Positions 36,201 to 50,400 of a stretch of 64,000 nt of DNA are shown here, piece after piece (the first letter of the stretch is position 1; the number at the start of each line of letters is the position of its first letter). The stretch is from NCBI GenBank assembly GCA_032173965.1, contig CM063289.1:28985190-29049189 (forward strand). Direction: 5' to 3'. A program made the position numbers and the translations under genes. The notes under the pieces are model-generated. The model was not told where the DNA came from. It ran no database searches and was given only the letters and a program-made list of their open reading frames with translations. This DNA is from Sitta carolinensis (lineage: Eukaryota > Chordata > Aves > Passeriformes > Sittidae).

Positions 36201-38863
36201 AAGCAGGATTGTACAGACTTTTAAATAAAGCTATTGTACTTTCCCCTCTTTCCCCTGTTATCCATTCCTGGAACTATAACATATTGTCTCTTGTCAGGGA
36301 CCAACATGAAAAGGAAATTACATGGCTGTCTAAAGTTATGTCTTCACTGCAGACCAGTCTTTCAGTGCAGCTTTGCATTGATGGCTCTCCTGATGTTACA
36401 ATATAAGCAAAGAGAAGGCCAGAGAGTTTTCTCTTGGTGTCACTTGCACAGGTCACACTCAAATTGTGGGAGAGAATTAACCACAGCTAAATACTCTGGG
36501 ATGGTAACAACACCCCAAAGCCTCCAGGAATTATCCACTGTTCTGTTTTGCTGAACAAAAATGTATTTAAAATCTACGTTTTCCCTGGTAAAAAGAAAAG
36601 AGTGCTGAAGATGAGGGAAGGCTACAGGGCCCATTAACAGCAACAGTCACCTCCTCAGAGCATCAGGGCTCCAGCCCCAGCTGCCCCACAGGCTCAGGGG
36701 AGCTCAGGGCTGTCCCCCGAGGTGCAGAGTCCCCCGGGTGGCTCTGCTCCCACACTGGCTCCTGCCAGCAAACCCAGCTGTCAGTTCTCAGGGAGCAGCT
36801 GGGATTTGGGGGTTCCTGCTGAAATCCAAGCTGTGTGAACACGGGCGTGGAAAAGCTGGGCTTTGAGTGTGTGTTACTAAAAGAGTCCGAGCAAGCTGCC
36901 CGTGTTCAAGGGGCTGTTTACAGACTGACATGCCACCAGCCCCAGTTAATGGGAATAAAAACTGAAACTGAACTATGAGTGATATCCTTTTGATGTGGCT
37001 TATGTGTGCTCTTTCCTTTTATAGCAGATGGATATTTTTCTTGCAGGAGATTAAGCTGTAAATTGGAGAATGTTTTCCTTGATGTTTGCCACTATGGTCC
37101 TGATGGAAATGAATACGAAAAATGAGTGTGAACGGGTTGGTTTTTTATTTAATTAAATGATTTGTCCCTATGCTTCTTGAAGTTTGGGGATGCTGAGTAA
37201 TGCTGTGCTATGCCCTGCATTCTCTTCAGAGGTTCTGCGCTGGCTAAATTAATTACAAGACAAGCCTTTGGAATTAAGTGTATTTTAAGTTCAGAGGCAT
37301 CTGTTTAGAGTCTCCTAATACCTCCAGCCCCTTTGGAAATGTACTTGTTAGTATGAGTGGTATAATTTTCATTTCCGCTGGCATGGTTATAGCAGGACTT
37401 CTTCAGTTTCACACACACTTCATTTGACCTATCAAGGACATAAACTCTAGATATTCTCTCACCCTTTTTTGTTTTTCTAGCAAATAGAAGTGAAAACATT
37501 CATTTAAATACACCCTAAACATTAAAAGAATGTTGCTCCTGCTGCTTTTCTCCTTAAACATCAAGACAGTCGTTATTAAGAAATAAAAGAAATGCAAGAT
37601 GAAAAAATGCCTTGAAGATTGCAGAAATCTGTAAGAACAATGTATCTGTCTTCCCTGTAATTGGTGCAAAAATAAAATGTGTGAATAAAGTATTAAATAT
37701 CAAATTCATTAAGTGGAATGGTAGCAATAATAAGTGGAAATAAATTGGAAATAAAACTGGAACTTCGGGAGGCCTGAATTCAAAGCAGGAGCAGATTTTG
37801 CTCTCTGAAATAATAGAACTTTGGTTTTGTTTTATAATTACATATTGAAAGTGCTGAATATCACATAAATACTCAAGTGAAGGAAGAAATTCCTGGAATA
37901 TCTTCTTTTATGGAAAGAACTAAAGCCTGGCAGATCTATGACATGTAGATCCCTAATATTCTCAAGGATGCAGTTGCACCAGGCATTGCCCACAAGGGAA
38001 ACTGAAATTTAGGCAAGCCCAGCACATCTCCAGCAGAATTCCTGCAGCACAGCCCCACATGGATTCCAACCCAGATCCAAGGCAGGCTCATTCCCTTGCC
38101 AGCAGTGGCTGCTGTGCTCTGGCTCTCTGGGGGCTGCTTTTGACCCCATGGGGAAATGGGAATTCAGTCAGTGGCTGGAGGCCTGGAATCAGGGGTGAGC
38201 TCCTGACAGAGCAGCGGGGCACAAACAGGAGGGAGTCACCAGTGGGGCTTTGTCCAAGAAGCCCCTGCACTTTAGGAAGAGGTTTGTTATCCTTCCCTGG
38301 CTCCTGAGCACGCTGGGATGGACACAGCAGTGTTCCCTGACCCAGGATCTGTCTTTAATCCTTCATGGTCAGCTAAAGGAACACATCAAGAAACTAAAGA
38401 AGGTGGAATTGGCTTCTTGCAGGACACTCACTGGAAGATTTTCCCACTGGTTACTTGTGTCTGCAGACTTTTAAAGCTGCTCATTACAACAGTGCTACTC
38501 CTGTGTGTAAACTGGACACAGCTCCATTGCACTGAGTTTAAATGTCACCAGCCCAGAGTGAAATGCCAAGATTCCTGGGATCTAAAAGGTGCTCAGCCAT
38601 GGAGGGCTGTGGCCAAGGCAGGCCTGTCTGAGATAGAGCATGTCAGCAAGGAGACCCCTTGTCACAGAGACCCCGGGGTGCTCAGTGACAGGAGCGCTGT
38701 CCCTCATTCCCACACTTCCCATTGTTTGCTTGATGGAAGTGTAACACTAACTCAGAATTAATTTCCCAATGTTCACTTAAACCACGCTCTTCTGTTACCT
38801 TCCTCTCCCCATCTAAATAACTGATGTGGATTTACAACCTTCCCTTCCCCTTAATAAGGTTTC
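33246..38863. other. Non-coding stretch
   Basis: More than 5.5 kb without a recognised gene or named repeat. There is a (CA)8 run at 34814-34829. 36940-37300 and 37480-37800 are AT-rich, with a perfect palindrome ATTTAATTAAAT at 37147-37158, and may hold conserved elements. 'ccagtcacttaact' near 36110 resembles MIR but is too short to call. 36650-36800 and 38050-38310 are GC-rich with chance open frames (up to 147 codons at 38318-38761, plus). Confidence 0.5.
34814..34829. repeat. (CA)8 microsatellite
   Basis: Eight uninterrupted CA units. Confidence 0.85.
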
Positions 38864-38886
38864 TTTTTTTTTTTTTTTTTTTTTTT
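38864..38886. repeat. Poly-T tract, 23 bases
   Basis: An uninterrupted run of 23 T. Read on the minus strand it would be a poly-A tail following the complement of 38887 onwards. I cannot match that sequence to a known transcript or SINE, and no target-site duplication is obvious. Confidence 0.9.
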
Positions 38887-41800
38887 GCCTGGGAGTTGTG
38901 CTGTGATGAGAGGCAGAGCACATGAGGTGGTTCTGTACAGAGAGTACATTGCAGAGCCATTTGTACTGTAAATCTCCTTCTATGGGCTGTATTAATATTC
39001 TGCATATACCCCACCAACCCATAATCTCCTGGCATTACTCATCTCCAAAGTACTGCTCAGCCAGGTTCTGCGTTGGCTTTTTCCTCAAAAACTTAACAGA
39101 TAGCGAGTAAACTAAACTGATGTGAGCAAGCTCCGTTCATTGGAATCCAGGGAAAAAATAAATTGTGTTGGCACATTTTATTGTGTTTCTGAACAGAGCA
39201 ATAAGGCTCCAGCCTCAGATGAGAATAGCTGGGATTTTGGAACTCACTGAAAAAGTTTTCTCTTGGAAGATGGATTAAATTGATCATTTTTTCCTAGACG
39301 GAGTGCACTTCAGGCTCATTTTGCTTTGTAATTAAGAAGAAAGCCAGAAACATCATTTACACATTAAGAATTTAATAGATATATTTTTCTAGCTTTATGC
39401 ATTAGCACAGGACAGCCCATTAATGAAATAAGTCTTCCTTCAGGGTCAATTTAGATGGGCTGTAATCTTCTGCAAATATATTGCAAATGAGGATCATTTA
39501 ATGATCTTAAAACTAACTGCCAGAAAAGGATTGCTATAACTCTCCAGACAACAAAAAGAGGTTTTGGCATGACTTGCAGTACCTTTGTAATTAGCAAATG
39601 TTTAATTTCAACCCACCAGATCATAAAATTTAAAATACTATCTTCTGTGGAGGTCAGCTTTAGACTCTGTGACCTGGGGTGTTAATTCTGAGAAAGGAGA
39701 AGCCTGAGGTTGTGTTTGTCACTCGATACAACAGCCCCAGCTCCCTTCTCAAATCTGGACACTTCAGCTGACACCCGAATCCCCCCTTTGTAGGATCAGA
39801 TCCTCCCATGCAAGGAGAAGCTTCAAGGCAGGATTTAGTGACAGCAAGAGCACATGGGTGAGAAGGAGTATTTCACTCAGGCTAGGATTTGTCAGTGCCA
39901 CTCTGGCACTTGGATACTTGTATTTTTTGGTCAGTCACACCAAAGCACTTCTCCATCTCCCACTCTGAGATCTGCCTGTATCAGCATCTCCTTTTTCTCC
40001 AGGTCCTCTTGCCCTGTTTTATCTTCATTCAAGCACATTTTGTGCTCTGAAATGTGGTAGAGAGAATTTGGGAAGTGGCTCCGTGGGTTTTGTAACTCAC
40101 ACAGCAGCCCCTGAATTTGAACCTTTGCTGACTCTGGAGGATGAGTCTCCTTCCTGCCTCCCCTTCCTCCCAGACCCAGAGCCATCCCCTCTAGTGGGAT
40201 ATTTCAGCAGCCCAAGCAGGGAAAATCTCTGCTCCTTTCCCAGCCTGACTTACAGGCTTTCTGACAGTTTTTCCAGGGTGTCTTACTCAAATAATTGGGC
40301 AATTTGCTCGTTCCAGTTTGACAAGTTGGTCTCTGTAGGACATTTCTGATTCGTTGTACCAGGAAAAACCTTGGAACAAATTTTGTATTAGTACAAGAAA
40401 TACATTCTCAGTTCTGTAAAAGAGTTACAGTCTCTATTCTATCTGATGAGTAAAAATTAGTAATTTTCATCTTGTCTTCACATTCCTGCTTTCCTTTCTT
40501 TCAAAATCACTTTTACTTGTTCTGTATATACTTGCTTTGTGTTTTATAAATTTAGAGTCGTAATTCTTGTAAATGGAAGTGGAGTAATGGGAGTTTTCTG
40601 CTTGGTTGGGAATTTTAATGATTTCAACAGAGGCCCATTTGGGTCAACACCAAATATTAATGGAAATTTTACCCTAAGCTTGTTTCAATCTGCCTAAGTG
40701 CTTTTAATGGAAATATCCAGAGTTCAGGGACCTCCATATCCAACAGTGGCTTTGACTGAAGTTAAGGATTTTGTGCTGCCAACAAGAGGCTTTAAGAGTG
40801 AGTTTTGACTGACTAAAACTTCTGTTTTACAGAGAAGAGTGCAGTAAACTGTGCTTCCCACATTCTGGCAGGGTTTTTGTCTCCCTTTGCTGTCAGAGAA
40901 GATGCTGTATGACCCTGCAGCAAAGTACTACTGAGGTCAGCATTTCTGCAAGATCTGGCCACGATAAAACAGATTTGGCTATCAGATTCCAAGAGGGACT
41001 GGATACAGACAAACTCAAGGAGTGAGGAATTTGTGGGAATGCCCCATAGGCAGTGGCTTCTCCAAGGTATTTGAGTCTTTGTGGCATGTGTGCTGTTAAA
41101 GCACAGGACTGTGGAATGGCAATCAGCCTGGGGAGCAGCCCCTGCCAGCGGGGCAGCGTTAATTCACCGGCTCGAGCTCTAAGAAATCACCAGGCTTTAA
41201 AAAGGGGCTCGTACACAGCCTGTATTGTTGGGATCCCTTGAACTCCGTGAGGAAGAAAACCTCTGGGGCTGGCTGGAGGCACTCTGTGCTTCCCTCTGTT
41301 TTATTGCACACCCTCAGACACAACGTGTAAAAAAGGTCAAGACATCATGTAGGCTTTTGCATTAAGCAGCAGAACACTAATTAGTTTTACTGACAATGAG
41401 GTTTTGTGCCTGTGTTCTAATATTTTGATGTTTAGTTTTGCTTGAAAACAAAGTCGAACATGATACAAAGCCTCTTCTATTCTCTGTTGTCTTTCCCTCA
41501 ACATTAGTTTTAAGCTCATCATGTGTTCTCCAGCTTGAGTGCTAAGTGTTCTGTTGCTTCAGTTTTAATTTAATGCTCCTACTTCAAAGAGAACAAAAAA
41601 GCACAGTCTCGTAGGCCATTGGATTCATCTCTGAAGTGGCATTTGTAGAAAACATCAGGTAGTAATTGTTTCCCCCAGCTCTGTCTCTGAAATTTGTCCT
41701 ACTGAGAGCTGCTGCAGCACAGCCTCTGTGTGTTTAACTCACTGCACTCAAGACACATTTTTGCTGCTTTTTCCCAAGGATATTTGCTCGAGTTATACTG

Positions 41801-44244
41801 ATGAGAGGCTCTACCTAAACAATAAAAAATTTTGTTAATAGGCTTTTGCAACCAAATGATCTTTTATGAGTGTTTTTTGGCTGTAGACAATGGTGCTGTT
41901 GCATTAATTCAGGCTCTTCTTACTGCCTTTATATATGTGTGTGCTGGAAACAAAGCCCAACCTCAGTGAGCTCTGATTGTCCCCATCTACAAAACTGTCA
42001 CACACCTGTATAAGATACACATTCAGTCACTTGCTTTTTGCAAAAAGTTAAAAATGTGTGTAAATATCTGCAGGATTAAGGCATGTTAGCATTTGGGTTC
42101 CCAGTCAATGGGAACGCACAGTGAAGTGCTTATTCCATCAGAGTTGTAAATGGTATAAAAGTATTTAATGATGATGATAATAATAATAATAGTAATAATA
42201 TACTCCACTGGTTAAAATATACACATCCTGCACATCCTCAGTAGAGACCAGCTGCTTCTGACTGTGCCATGAATCAGCCAAGTGCTTCAAGACAACTTTT
42301 GCCCAAACACAAATCCAGTTTATTTAGTCAGGCTCAATACTGTGTTCATGTGGTTGCAGAGCTCTCAGCTGGCTTGGAGAGCAGGCTACTGAATGCCTGC
42401 CTGCCCAGAATGTGCTGTGGAGAAATAACCTCCATTTTTGGCACAGAAGTGCTATTTCATTCAAAACAATGATGCTGTTCGAAGTACAGCAGGCAGGAAT
42501 GAGAGCAGTGCAGAGGCACACTCAAAAGCTCAATTCAACAGCCACATGACAGGCTCGGAGGCAGCTGTAATGGCAGCAGTTCAAAGGTCTAAAGAGCTCC
42601 AAGAAAAAGGAAGCCAAAAGCTACTGTGGAGAAGAATTTGTCATAACTTAGTATCCTGAAGCATCCAAGTAAATAAAGACAGTAAAAAAAAAATATATGT
42701 GCACTTTCTTCACCTTCCAGGAGCAATGGGGAAGGAGGAGAACACGGATTAAGTCATATGTAATAAAACAAAAGGGTCAATCTAAATATTTTGTCCTCCT
42801 TTAATCACAGCCCACTGCAGTGCAACCCTTACCCTGATGCTCCCCTTGCCTGCTCTCCCATTCCTGCAGCACTGCCAAGGGGAATGAACTGGGTGCCAAA
42901 AATTGTCAGTCAGGGACTCCATCTGAAAGAGCAATTTCTGCTCCACAGTGAGCCAGAGTGGCACAAACAAGGCTGGCTTTTCTTTGGGACTTTGGAAGGA
43001 AATGGCCTGAGCAGTGAAGCTCTGATCAAATCCATCTTTCCCCAAGCTTTTTGACAGATTTTAGTTTCTGGTTGTGCTTTCAGGGAGTTCCAACCTGCTG
43101 TTTTCAACACACATCCAGGATGGGCTTCCTGCCACAGCGGGAAGTTTGCACCCTCAGGTGGGATTTGGCTACTGGCAAGGCCCAGGCAGTGGCCACCAGA
43201 CCCTCGGGGGTGTCCCCTGGATGAACTGGGTGGCTGAGACCTCCCAGCCTCCTCCCAGGCTAAACAGGGAATCTGATGACAGCAACAGCCCTCTGTGGCA
43301 GCAAAAGGAGGGACACCGGGGTGGAATGGCACAAATCCCAGGCATCACCTCGTCATCTCTCCAGGGCTCTGGAAATGCTGCCCCACTGCCTCACAGGACA
43401 CTAGCTGACAGAACTGGGGAGGGATTTGGGACTCCTGGGAAGCCCAGACTCATCCGTCTTCCAGGGAAAATCCAGGCTTGGGCTTGGGTGGAACAGTGAG
43501 TGTAAGACCCAATCTACCAGGGCAGTGTAATGTGCTATAAAATAAAAGGTTCGAGCTGAAAATTCTCTGCTGAGCAGAGGAGCAGGTTTTTCCCAGTTTT
43601 ACAAGTGTCCTTAGGAAACAAGGGTTCTGTAAAGGTCTTTCAGCTCCTGATATGGAGGTCTGGGATATTACAGTCACAAGAACAAAAGGACAGGCTCCGT
43701 GCTGGAGGGCTCAAAACACAAGAGTAGTTTCTGTACTAACTCTGTCTTGTTTACAGCAGAATCCTAACCAAGCCATAATACTCAGGGGGCACGTGCTCTG
43801 ATCCCTTTATTTCTGCTGAGGAACCTCCTCCTATGTGAGCAGTTCTGAGATTCCCAAAAGGAATGGTCAGGGAGCAGCCCACTACATGGCATGAGTATAT
43901 GAGTAAGAATTTTGCTTGAAGCCTTGTTGGAAATGTCAGCTGATCTGTCCATTCCTGGAAGGAGAAAACATGTTTAACTCTTTGCTCTTTTTGCCTATTT
44001 GCATATTCATCTTGGTTAATCCCATGGAAATCAGAAATGGGCTGTAGTTTGATAGTTTTGTTTGGGGTTTTTTTTGATTTCCTACTTGTTTTTATCCACT
44101 GTGTCCACTGGAACCAGTACAGCAAATCGTTGTGGAAGGAGTTGGTTATTAGCACATCACAGCACACAGTGGGTCTCCTTACACAACTCAATATTTTTAA
44201 TTACCTGCCTTTACTAGTGAGACAAAATTTAGAGTCAAGTTTCT
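38887..44244. other. Non-coding stretch
   Basis: No recognised gene or transposon. 39340-39620 and 41330-41570 are AT-rich and non-repetitive and could be conserved elements. 43060-43500 is GC-rich with chance open frames on both strands. A 146-codon frame on the minus strand (43751-44191) has no recognisable domain. Confidence 0.5.
42168..42201. repeat. ATG/ATA trinucleotide microsatellite
   Basis: Imperfect trinucleotide run: GATGATGATAATAATAATAA, then TAGTAATAATA. AT-rich microsatellite. Confidence 0.8.
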
Positions 44245-44408
44245 AGTAATCCCTTTTATTGGACTAATGCAGCTATATTGACAGTCTGGCTTTAGGAATA
44301 CACAAAACTCCCTTGCAGGTCAGCAAGGGTTGACTCCAAGAATGGATTCCTATAGCCAGAAAGGGACTCTGTCAATAGTGTACAGTTAGTCCAGTAAAAG
44401 GGATTACT
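44245..44408. mobile_element. Foldback (MITE-like) element, 164 bp
   Basis: The ends are inverted copies. AGTAATCCCTTTT (44245-44257) matches the complement of AAAAGGGATTACT (44396-44408). Apart from one mismatch the pairing runs for 23 bases, and it resumes inwards through CTAtATTGACAG, TCTGGCTTTAGGAAT and their partners, with one eight-base insertion in the right arm. Arm identity is roughly 85% by eye. The centre (44310-44329) holds a perfect seven-base hairpin, CCCTTGC/GCAAGGG, with loop AGGTCA. The whole can fold into one long hairpin. I see no target-site duplication and no coding part. The outer arm 'agtccagtaaaagggattac' resembles, from memory, a phrase in old foldback repeats of turtles and crocodiles ('ggtccaataaaag.tattac'). 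Confidence 0.7.
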
Positions 44409-47400
44409 CAAACATTGGCTCTACACTCACTCTATAAAGAAAATATCTGAGCTTTTTAGTCAACACATTTATGACTTTAAGTATGTTTGGTTTGTGATGA
44501 ACCACTCCAAGCTGAGAGTTGTCTTAAATAAGCTGTGGCTATATCTTCACTAAAATCCCTCTCTTTCACCCCGTATTTTTATTTTCAGAGTGGCAGCACC
44601 CAGAGGACCTGATTTTGATCAGCTCCTGAGCCTGCTGGCACAGGCCTTAAATACAAGAACAGGAATTTCCCAGATTCACAAAGTGTACCCACACTGTGCC
44701 TGATATCTGTTAGTTTGAAAATTTAAAATCTGTTCATGAATGCCAGATGGAAGCAAAACCACCCAGATCATGCAGTGACTCCAAGTCACACAAGAAGGGA
44801 CCCAAGTGGAAGAGACCATCACTGAAACCACAAATGTTCCTTTTTGTCCACTCCTCAACTGAAAGCTTCACATCCCACATGGATTTTGTAATGGAGTTGG
44901 AAGCTTCTGAAAATAGAGCTTTTATAAGGTAATATAAACCCAAACACAACCTTAATTATAGTGACACCATCTCTGCACTATAAATAATGACATCTTTGAC
45001 CAATGTGATGCATAGTAACATGAAAAGTGATGCAACATAAGCAATGTCACTGCTAAAAGTTAAAGGGGAGCACATTTTTCTCAGGCAGAATACCCACTAT
45101 CAATTCAGACAGCACATATCTGATCCAGATTTATGGCAGTGAATAATAGTGCCATGAATGCTAAAGTGTCTGCAGCTTTCAAATAGTTTGCCAAATCTGT
45201 ACATCAAGATCAGTTTGAAAAGGAAGCACAACTCTTCCTCAGATAATTGCAACTAGAATAACACTACATATACTTTTAACATGGTTTTTAAGTAAAACTT
45301 TCAGCTTTTGTGCTTTTAATAAACACTCTGGAGAAGGACATTATATATGGACTGAAATACCTGGAAGAGGCAAGATTTATATCTGTGAAAGTGGGAAAAT
45401 CTTTAATAGGATTGAGATTACTCAATACCTGGAGAAAATATGAGAGGTTTTCCTTCAAAATTTAGCAAATATTTTGGCAGCTTGTGAAAAATGCAGCTTG
45501 ACTTCAAAAGCTCAGGTTTAAGTGTTGCATCAATTTGATGAACTTGAGAAGTGCCCAAATAACAACAGGTTGTGGCATTCAGGGATGTATTTTATGTCAA
45601 ACACATATTTGAGTTAAAGCAAGAGAGCTCTATTATTCCCATGGGATGTGCTTAAGTACCTATTTCAGTTATGGCCTGAATCTTGAATTCTGAACAAAAT
45701 GTTGACAGTCCTGATGAAATAAACTCCTTTTTCAGTTAACAGGAATTTTACTGACAGAAAGTAGAGTAAGATCTTTAGGATTTGATCATCACCCCAATAC
45801 ATGGGCAATTTCCTCACTGCTTTTCATTCCTGAGGAATCTGCTTCTGGGATATCTTTATTCCTCAAGACACTTCAAAGACTGGGAAATTACCACTGGATG
45901 CCAGTGGAACACAGCCTTCCTTGGGATGGGAAAAGCCACCATCCAGTTCCCAGTGCAGCAGGCAGCTGCTGGAAGGGAAACATTTTGCAACAGAAATAAT
46001 AATCCAGCTGGGACAATGGGCTGTGAAATAGTGAGTGGCTGGAGAGAGAAGGGAAGGGACTGAGCACACACCTGGCCCAGCCCAGCCAGCCCTGGATGCT
46101 CCAGTTGGGAGCAGAGACCTCCTGAAGGAGGTGGAGGTTGTAGTGGGCTGAAAAAACCTTTGCCAGCCTCCCAATTCTTTGTGTGCCTCGTTCTTTTATG
46201 AGTGAGTGATGAAAAGAACCATATTAATTTATTTTTTTTTCCTTAAAACATGTCCACGGTCTATTTGTAGATTCTTTAGGATGTGGTGGAGGGAGCAAAC
46301 CTGGATCAATCCATGAGAGTTCCTAATCCCCCAGAGCTGGATTCCTGCAGTTCTGCTGTGCTGTCTCTGTTTTTAAGTACCTCAGTGCCTTCCTAGCCAG
46401 GATTTTGGGGAAGTGCTGAGGCACGCAAAGGCTGAGAGAGTACTGTAAAAGCTGCTTTTGTTTCAGAGGGATATATCCAGATGATGGAAGAATATGCCTG
46501 GATGTGTTTGCTTTTTAGTGCCTGTGGGCCTGACTCTTCACCAGCACAACCCAAGAACAACAGCACTGAAGGAAAGAGAATTATACCGGCATAAAACCCG
46601 TGCTGCTCTGCAGCCTGAGCACTCCCAGACTGCTGCAAACATCGTGATTCAAACACTACACCATTTTCTATTTTTTAGAGCATTTTAAACATGATTAAAC
46701 AAAGCCCAAAGGGCACAATGGCCCTGGTAAGAAAACTGATTCCTTGCACATACACTTTAAATGAAATGCAATGAGACTTTGTGATTCAGACCTTAGTAGG
46801 CACAAAATTTAGAATAACTCTGTTTATCTGTGCAAACTTTCCTTAGCCTGTTGCAACTCCAAATGTTTTAACTGTTACACATGGGTGTTTGGTAGAATAT
46901 ACTAAATAAAAAGTTTACAAAGGCTTTCTTTTTCTCCAGCCTACAAAGGACTCCAAATCTTTACTGTTCAGCACAGCTGCCTAGAATAGGCACACTGGAG
47001 CTTTTGTCCAGTGAGTCAAACTGAGTGGGAGTGAATACCATTAACTCTTAAAACAGAATTATCTTATTCTTTTGATTTTACTGGACACTGGAATATGTTT
47101 GTGGCCATATTTGGAACACATCCGGCTCGATCTAGAAGGACACAGGAATAATAGATATCATTCAGATCATAATTAGCCATGTACTTGCAATAGCGGGATG
47201 GAAAGCAAAAGGAAAAACACTGAAAATGTTGTTTTTTTGGACTGTGACAAAGAGCTTTTTAAATGAGTTTGGGCATTTTTAGTGTCTGACTCATGTCTGG
47301 AGATTTCTGCTATATTCCAGAATCCTTTAACTTTTGTGTTTTTTATTTCTGCCTTTGACAATGACATGCTAATAGCTTCAGGCTTCCTACTGCCTTCTCG

Positions 47401-50400
47401 TGCATATTGCCCTCCTTTGTTTGCTGTCGGAGAGAAAATGTCAGAATTTTAGAGAGGGGATTTTGTGATGTGGCAAGAGTTAAGGAAATTTTAGCGTATC
47501 CTGTGATGACAGATTGGACCTTCTTCAGACAGAGTTTTCACATTTTATATTCTGCTTCTTTTTTTTCATGTGACTACATCATAAACTCGTAGCAGGCACA
47601 AGGAAATACCGCTTTAAGAGCTGCTGATTTATCAAGCATTTATCTAAGTGGAACATTTTTATTATTTTACCAAATTTTTACACAAGGCCAATACATGCTA
47701 GAGCAAGAATGACTGAAAGGGCTGAGGGCTGACCCTGCCCCACTGAATTCCATGGAATATCATTTTCCTGAGCCTTCTGAGGGTCAAGTAGGGACCAAGC
47801 AGCTCTTTCTCTCAGACATGCCCCCTCCTCAGATCATCCTCTCCATCCTGGACTGCCCTGGCCCTCGGGAAAAGAATGCCCAGACAGAGAGTGATAAGGC
47901 CATTAATGACTTTACAGTGGCATTTGATGGCAAAGAATTTTGATGACCAGTGCACATCCCCACTTGAGAGGAGGTCCAATTGCACATGGCAAGAAAAGAA
48001 AGGTGGGTGTGAGAGAAAAACAAAGGCCCGAAGTCTTTATTCACTGACATAACTCAGAAGTAATTCCTTTGATGGCACTGAATTTACAGTGGTGTCAACC
48101 TGATAGTGGAAGATGTCTAAAGATGGCAGAGACAGATGAGCAGGAGGATGGCAACAGGATGTAGAATAAAGTGAGAACAGATGCATATAGGATGAGCACA
48201 AAAATAGAACAAAGCCCAGAGCCACAATTTTGCTGGAAGAGCAGCAAACTATTAATCGCAGTACGGGGTGATGGAGCCTGCAGCACCTGGGCAGCCACAG
48301 CTCTGCCCCTCTGTGAATTACACATTTCATGGCACAAAAACCAGACAAGCTCCTCCACAGCATGCTAAAAGAAGGCTCTAACTGCTTGTGTGATAGTAAG
48401 GAGAACTCCCAGCATCACCACACAAAGCAAGGAAATCTTCCAGAGATGTTGAATTGGATCTGGCCATCGCCTTGTAGGCTCCAAGTGCAGCTGGTGGCAG
48501 CAATTAGGCAGAAGTATTGTGAAGGAAGCCTAAAACATTCAAAGAGATTGAATAATAGCTCAAAAATATTGAAAAATAGCTACTGCATTGGGTTCTTTTT
48601 CCCCCTACTTCTCAAATATTGGCTGGTAAAAGGGTGATAAAATTGCATTGAAAACATGCAGCCAGGTTCTCTGGCAACTCAGGATTCTGAAGGCTGGGTT
48701 AGGGCTGAGGGACTGAGTGCACTCAAGTTAGAGACTACAAGAACAGGAAAAGAAAGAGAAGAAAATCTACTGTACAGCAGGCAATGCCACATATATTGTC
48801 ATCCTAACAGCAAGGATTATTAGTAGGTCTCTAATAATCTCTCTCTCTAATAAACTGCCTGTAGATCTGACATGGAAACCTGGACATTCTGGGCTCCTCA
48901 CAGTATTTGAGAATCCTCTATTGCCTGAAAGCCAGTGTAAGAAAAGCTAGACCCTTGATTTCCCTGCACTGTTCCATCAGGGTGTGATACGGGGGCTGAT
49001 CTGGTTCTGGTGTTTCCCAACACACAGAACAACTCAAGCTAAGGCAGGATTTTTGCTCCTGGGTGAGTCAGGGAGATTGGGTGGCAGGTGGAAGATGAAA
49101 GATCACATCCAAGAGTGCTGTGGTCTTGCATTCTTCCCCAAATTACTCTCTGGTGGCATTTTTTGGGCCCCTGTCTCTTTGGCAGCCAATCAGGGGTAAC
49201 CTCTGAAGGCACAATTTCCACACTCTCACATGGGAGCTTCGCCTCAGTCCCCCAGTGCCTGCACCTGTGTTTTCTATGGCTCCACTGTAGCTGGGTAAGC
49301 AAATCACAGAGAGGGGTGAGACCTTTCCTGTAGCCCCTGGCGATGTGACCTGGCCACATGACCTGGGCCGTGTCCTCCAGCTCCTCACTCCTGGCTCTGC
49401 TGTGACACCATGAGATTTATGCTCTGGGGGTCAACACTTGAAGTCAGCACGTTCTCATGATGTCACACCAGGCTGGCTGATGAAAGGAGGCAGAGAGCTG
49501 GTCACCGTCCACAGCTGGAGAGAAGGGATTGAAGATTTAAAAACCTGAGTGCCTCACTGTGTTCTGAGCAGTTAGGAAGATGTTTTCCATTACTATAAAA
49601 TACATCTGTATCACAGGGCACTCAAGGACCTGGGGGAAAGTTTGTGAGGCTAAGGAAGACCTGGAGTTGACACAAGCTTGCACTGGTGGCCATGGCCTCT
49701 CCTGCCATTCCTAAAATTCCAGACACTTAAAACAATGAGATCCAAAAGAAACATGGTAAGAAACTGGCAGTAAGAGGGCCTGGCTGCCTAAGGAGAGGGA
49801 AAGCAATCCCTGATGATTAAAGATGTATCATAGCAGAGACCTGTCATTGCTTGCACAGGATCACTCTGCAGGATGGGACTCAGCCTTTGAGAAGTGCTGG
49901 AGGAAAAATTCACAGGGTTCACAAGGAGCTGGGTTTAGGTGATGATGTTCTCACATTCCCCTTTGGTCATAATGAGCCCCATTCTTCCACTTCCACACCC
50001 AGACCCCTTTCCCTCACCACCTACTTTTACTTTCACCCCCCCGTGGTTCTATCAACATGAAATTATAAAGATGATCTTGGCAAACTTTAGAAAATATGTG
50101 TCAAAAATTTTATCATTAGGTCACAATTCATCTTCACTGGAGTTTTGCTGCATTGCCTATTGTCCCACACTGGCAGTAAGTCAGGTCCATATAATGCACA
50201 ACTTCAAAAATTAAATACAACAAATGATATAAGGACATAGTTGTGTATTTTGATGTCATTTGGGAAGTCCCTATTGGAGACAAACAGGTATCCCAGGACA
50301 AAATGTTGTGATATTCTCTCTGCGATCTGTTAAAAGTAGTCAGTAGAAAATGGATTTCATATAGCTGGTGAAATTAGGAGGAATAAAGATGAAGCAGAAG

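Noticed and set aside
43540..43560. GGTTCGAGC as a tRNA T-arm
   Set aside because: No matching cloverleaf arms or anticodon stem around it.
43751..44191. 146-codon minus-strand frame next to the foldback element, considered as a transposase remnant
   Set aside because: No catalytic motif or domain is visible, and it lies outside the inverted arms.
47752..47943. 63-codon plus-strand frame as a possible retrogene fragment
   Set aside because: No similarity that I recognise; length is ordinary for chance.
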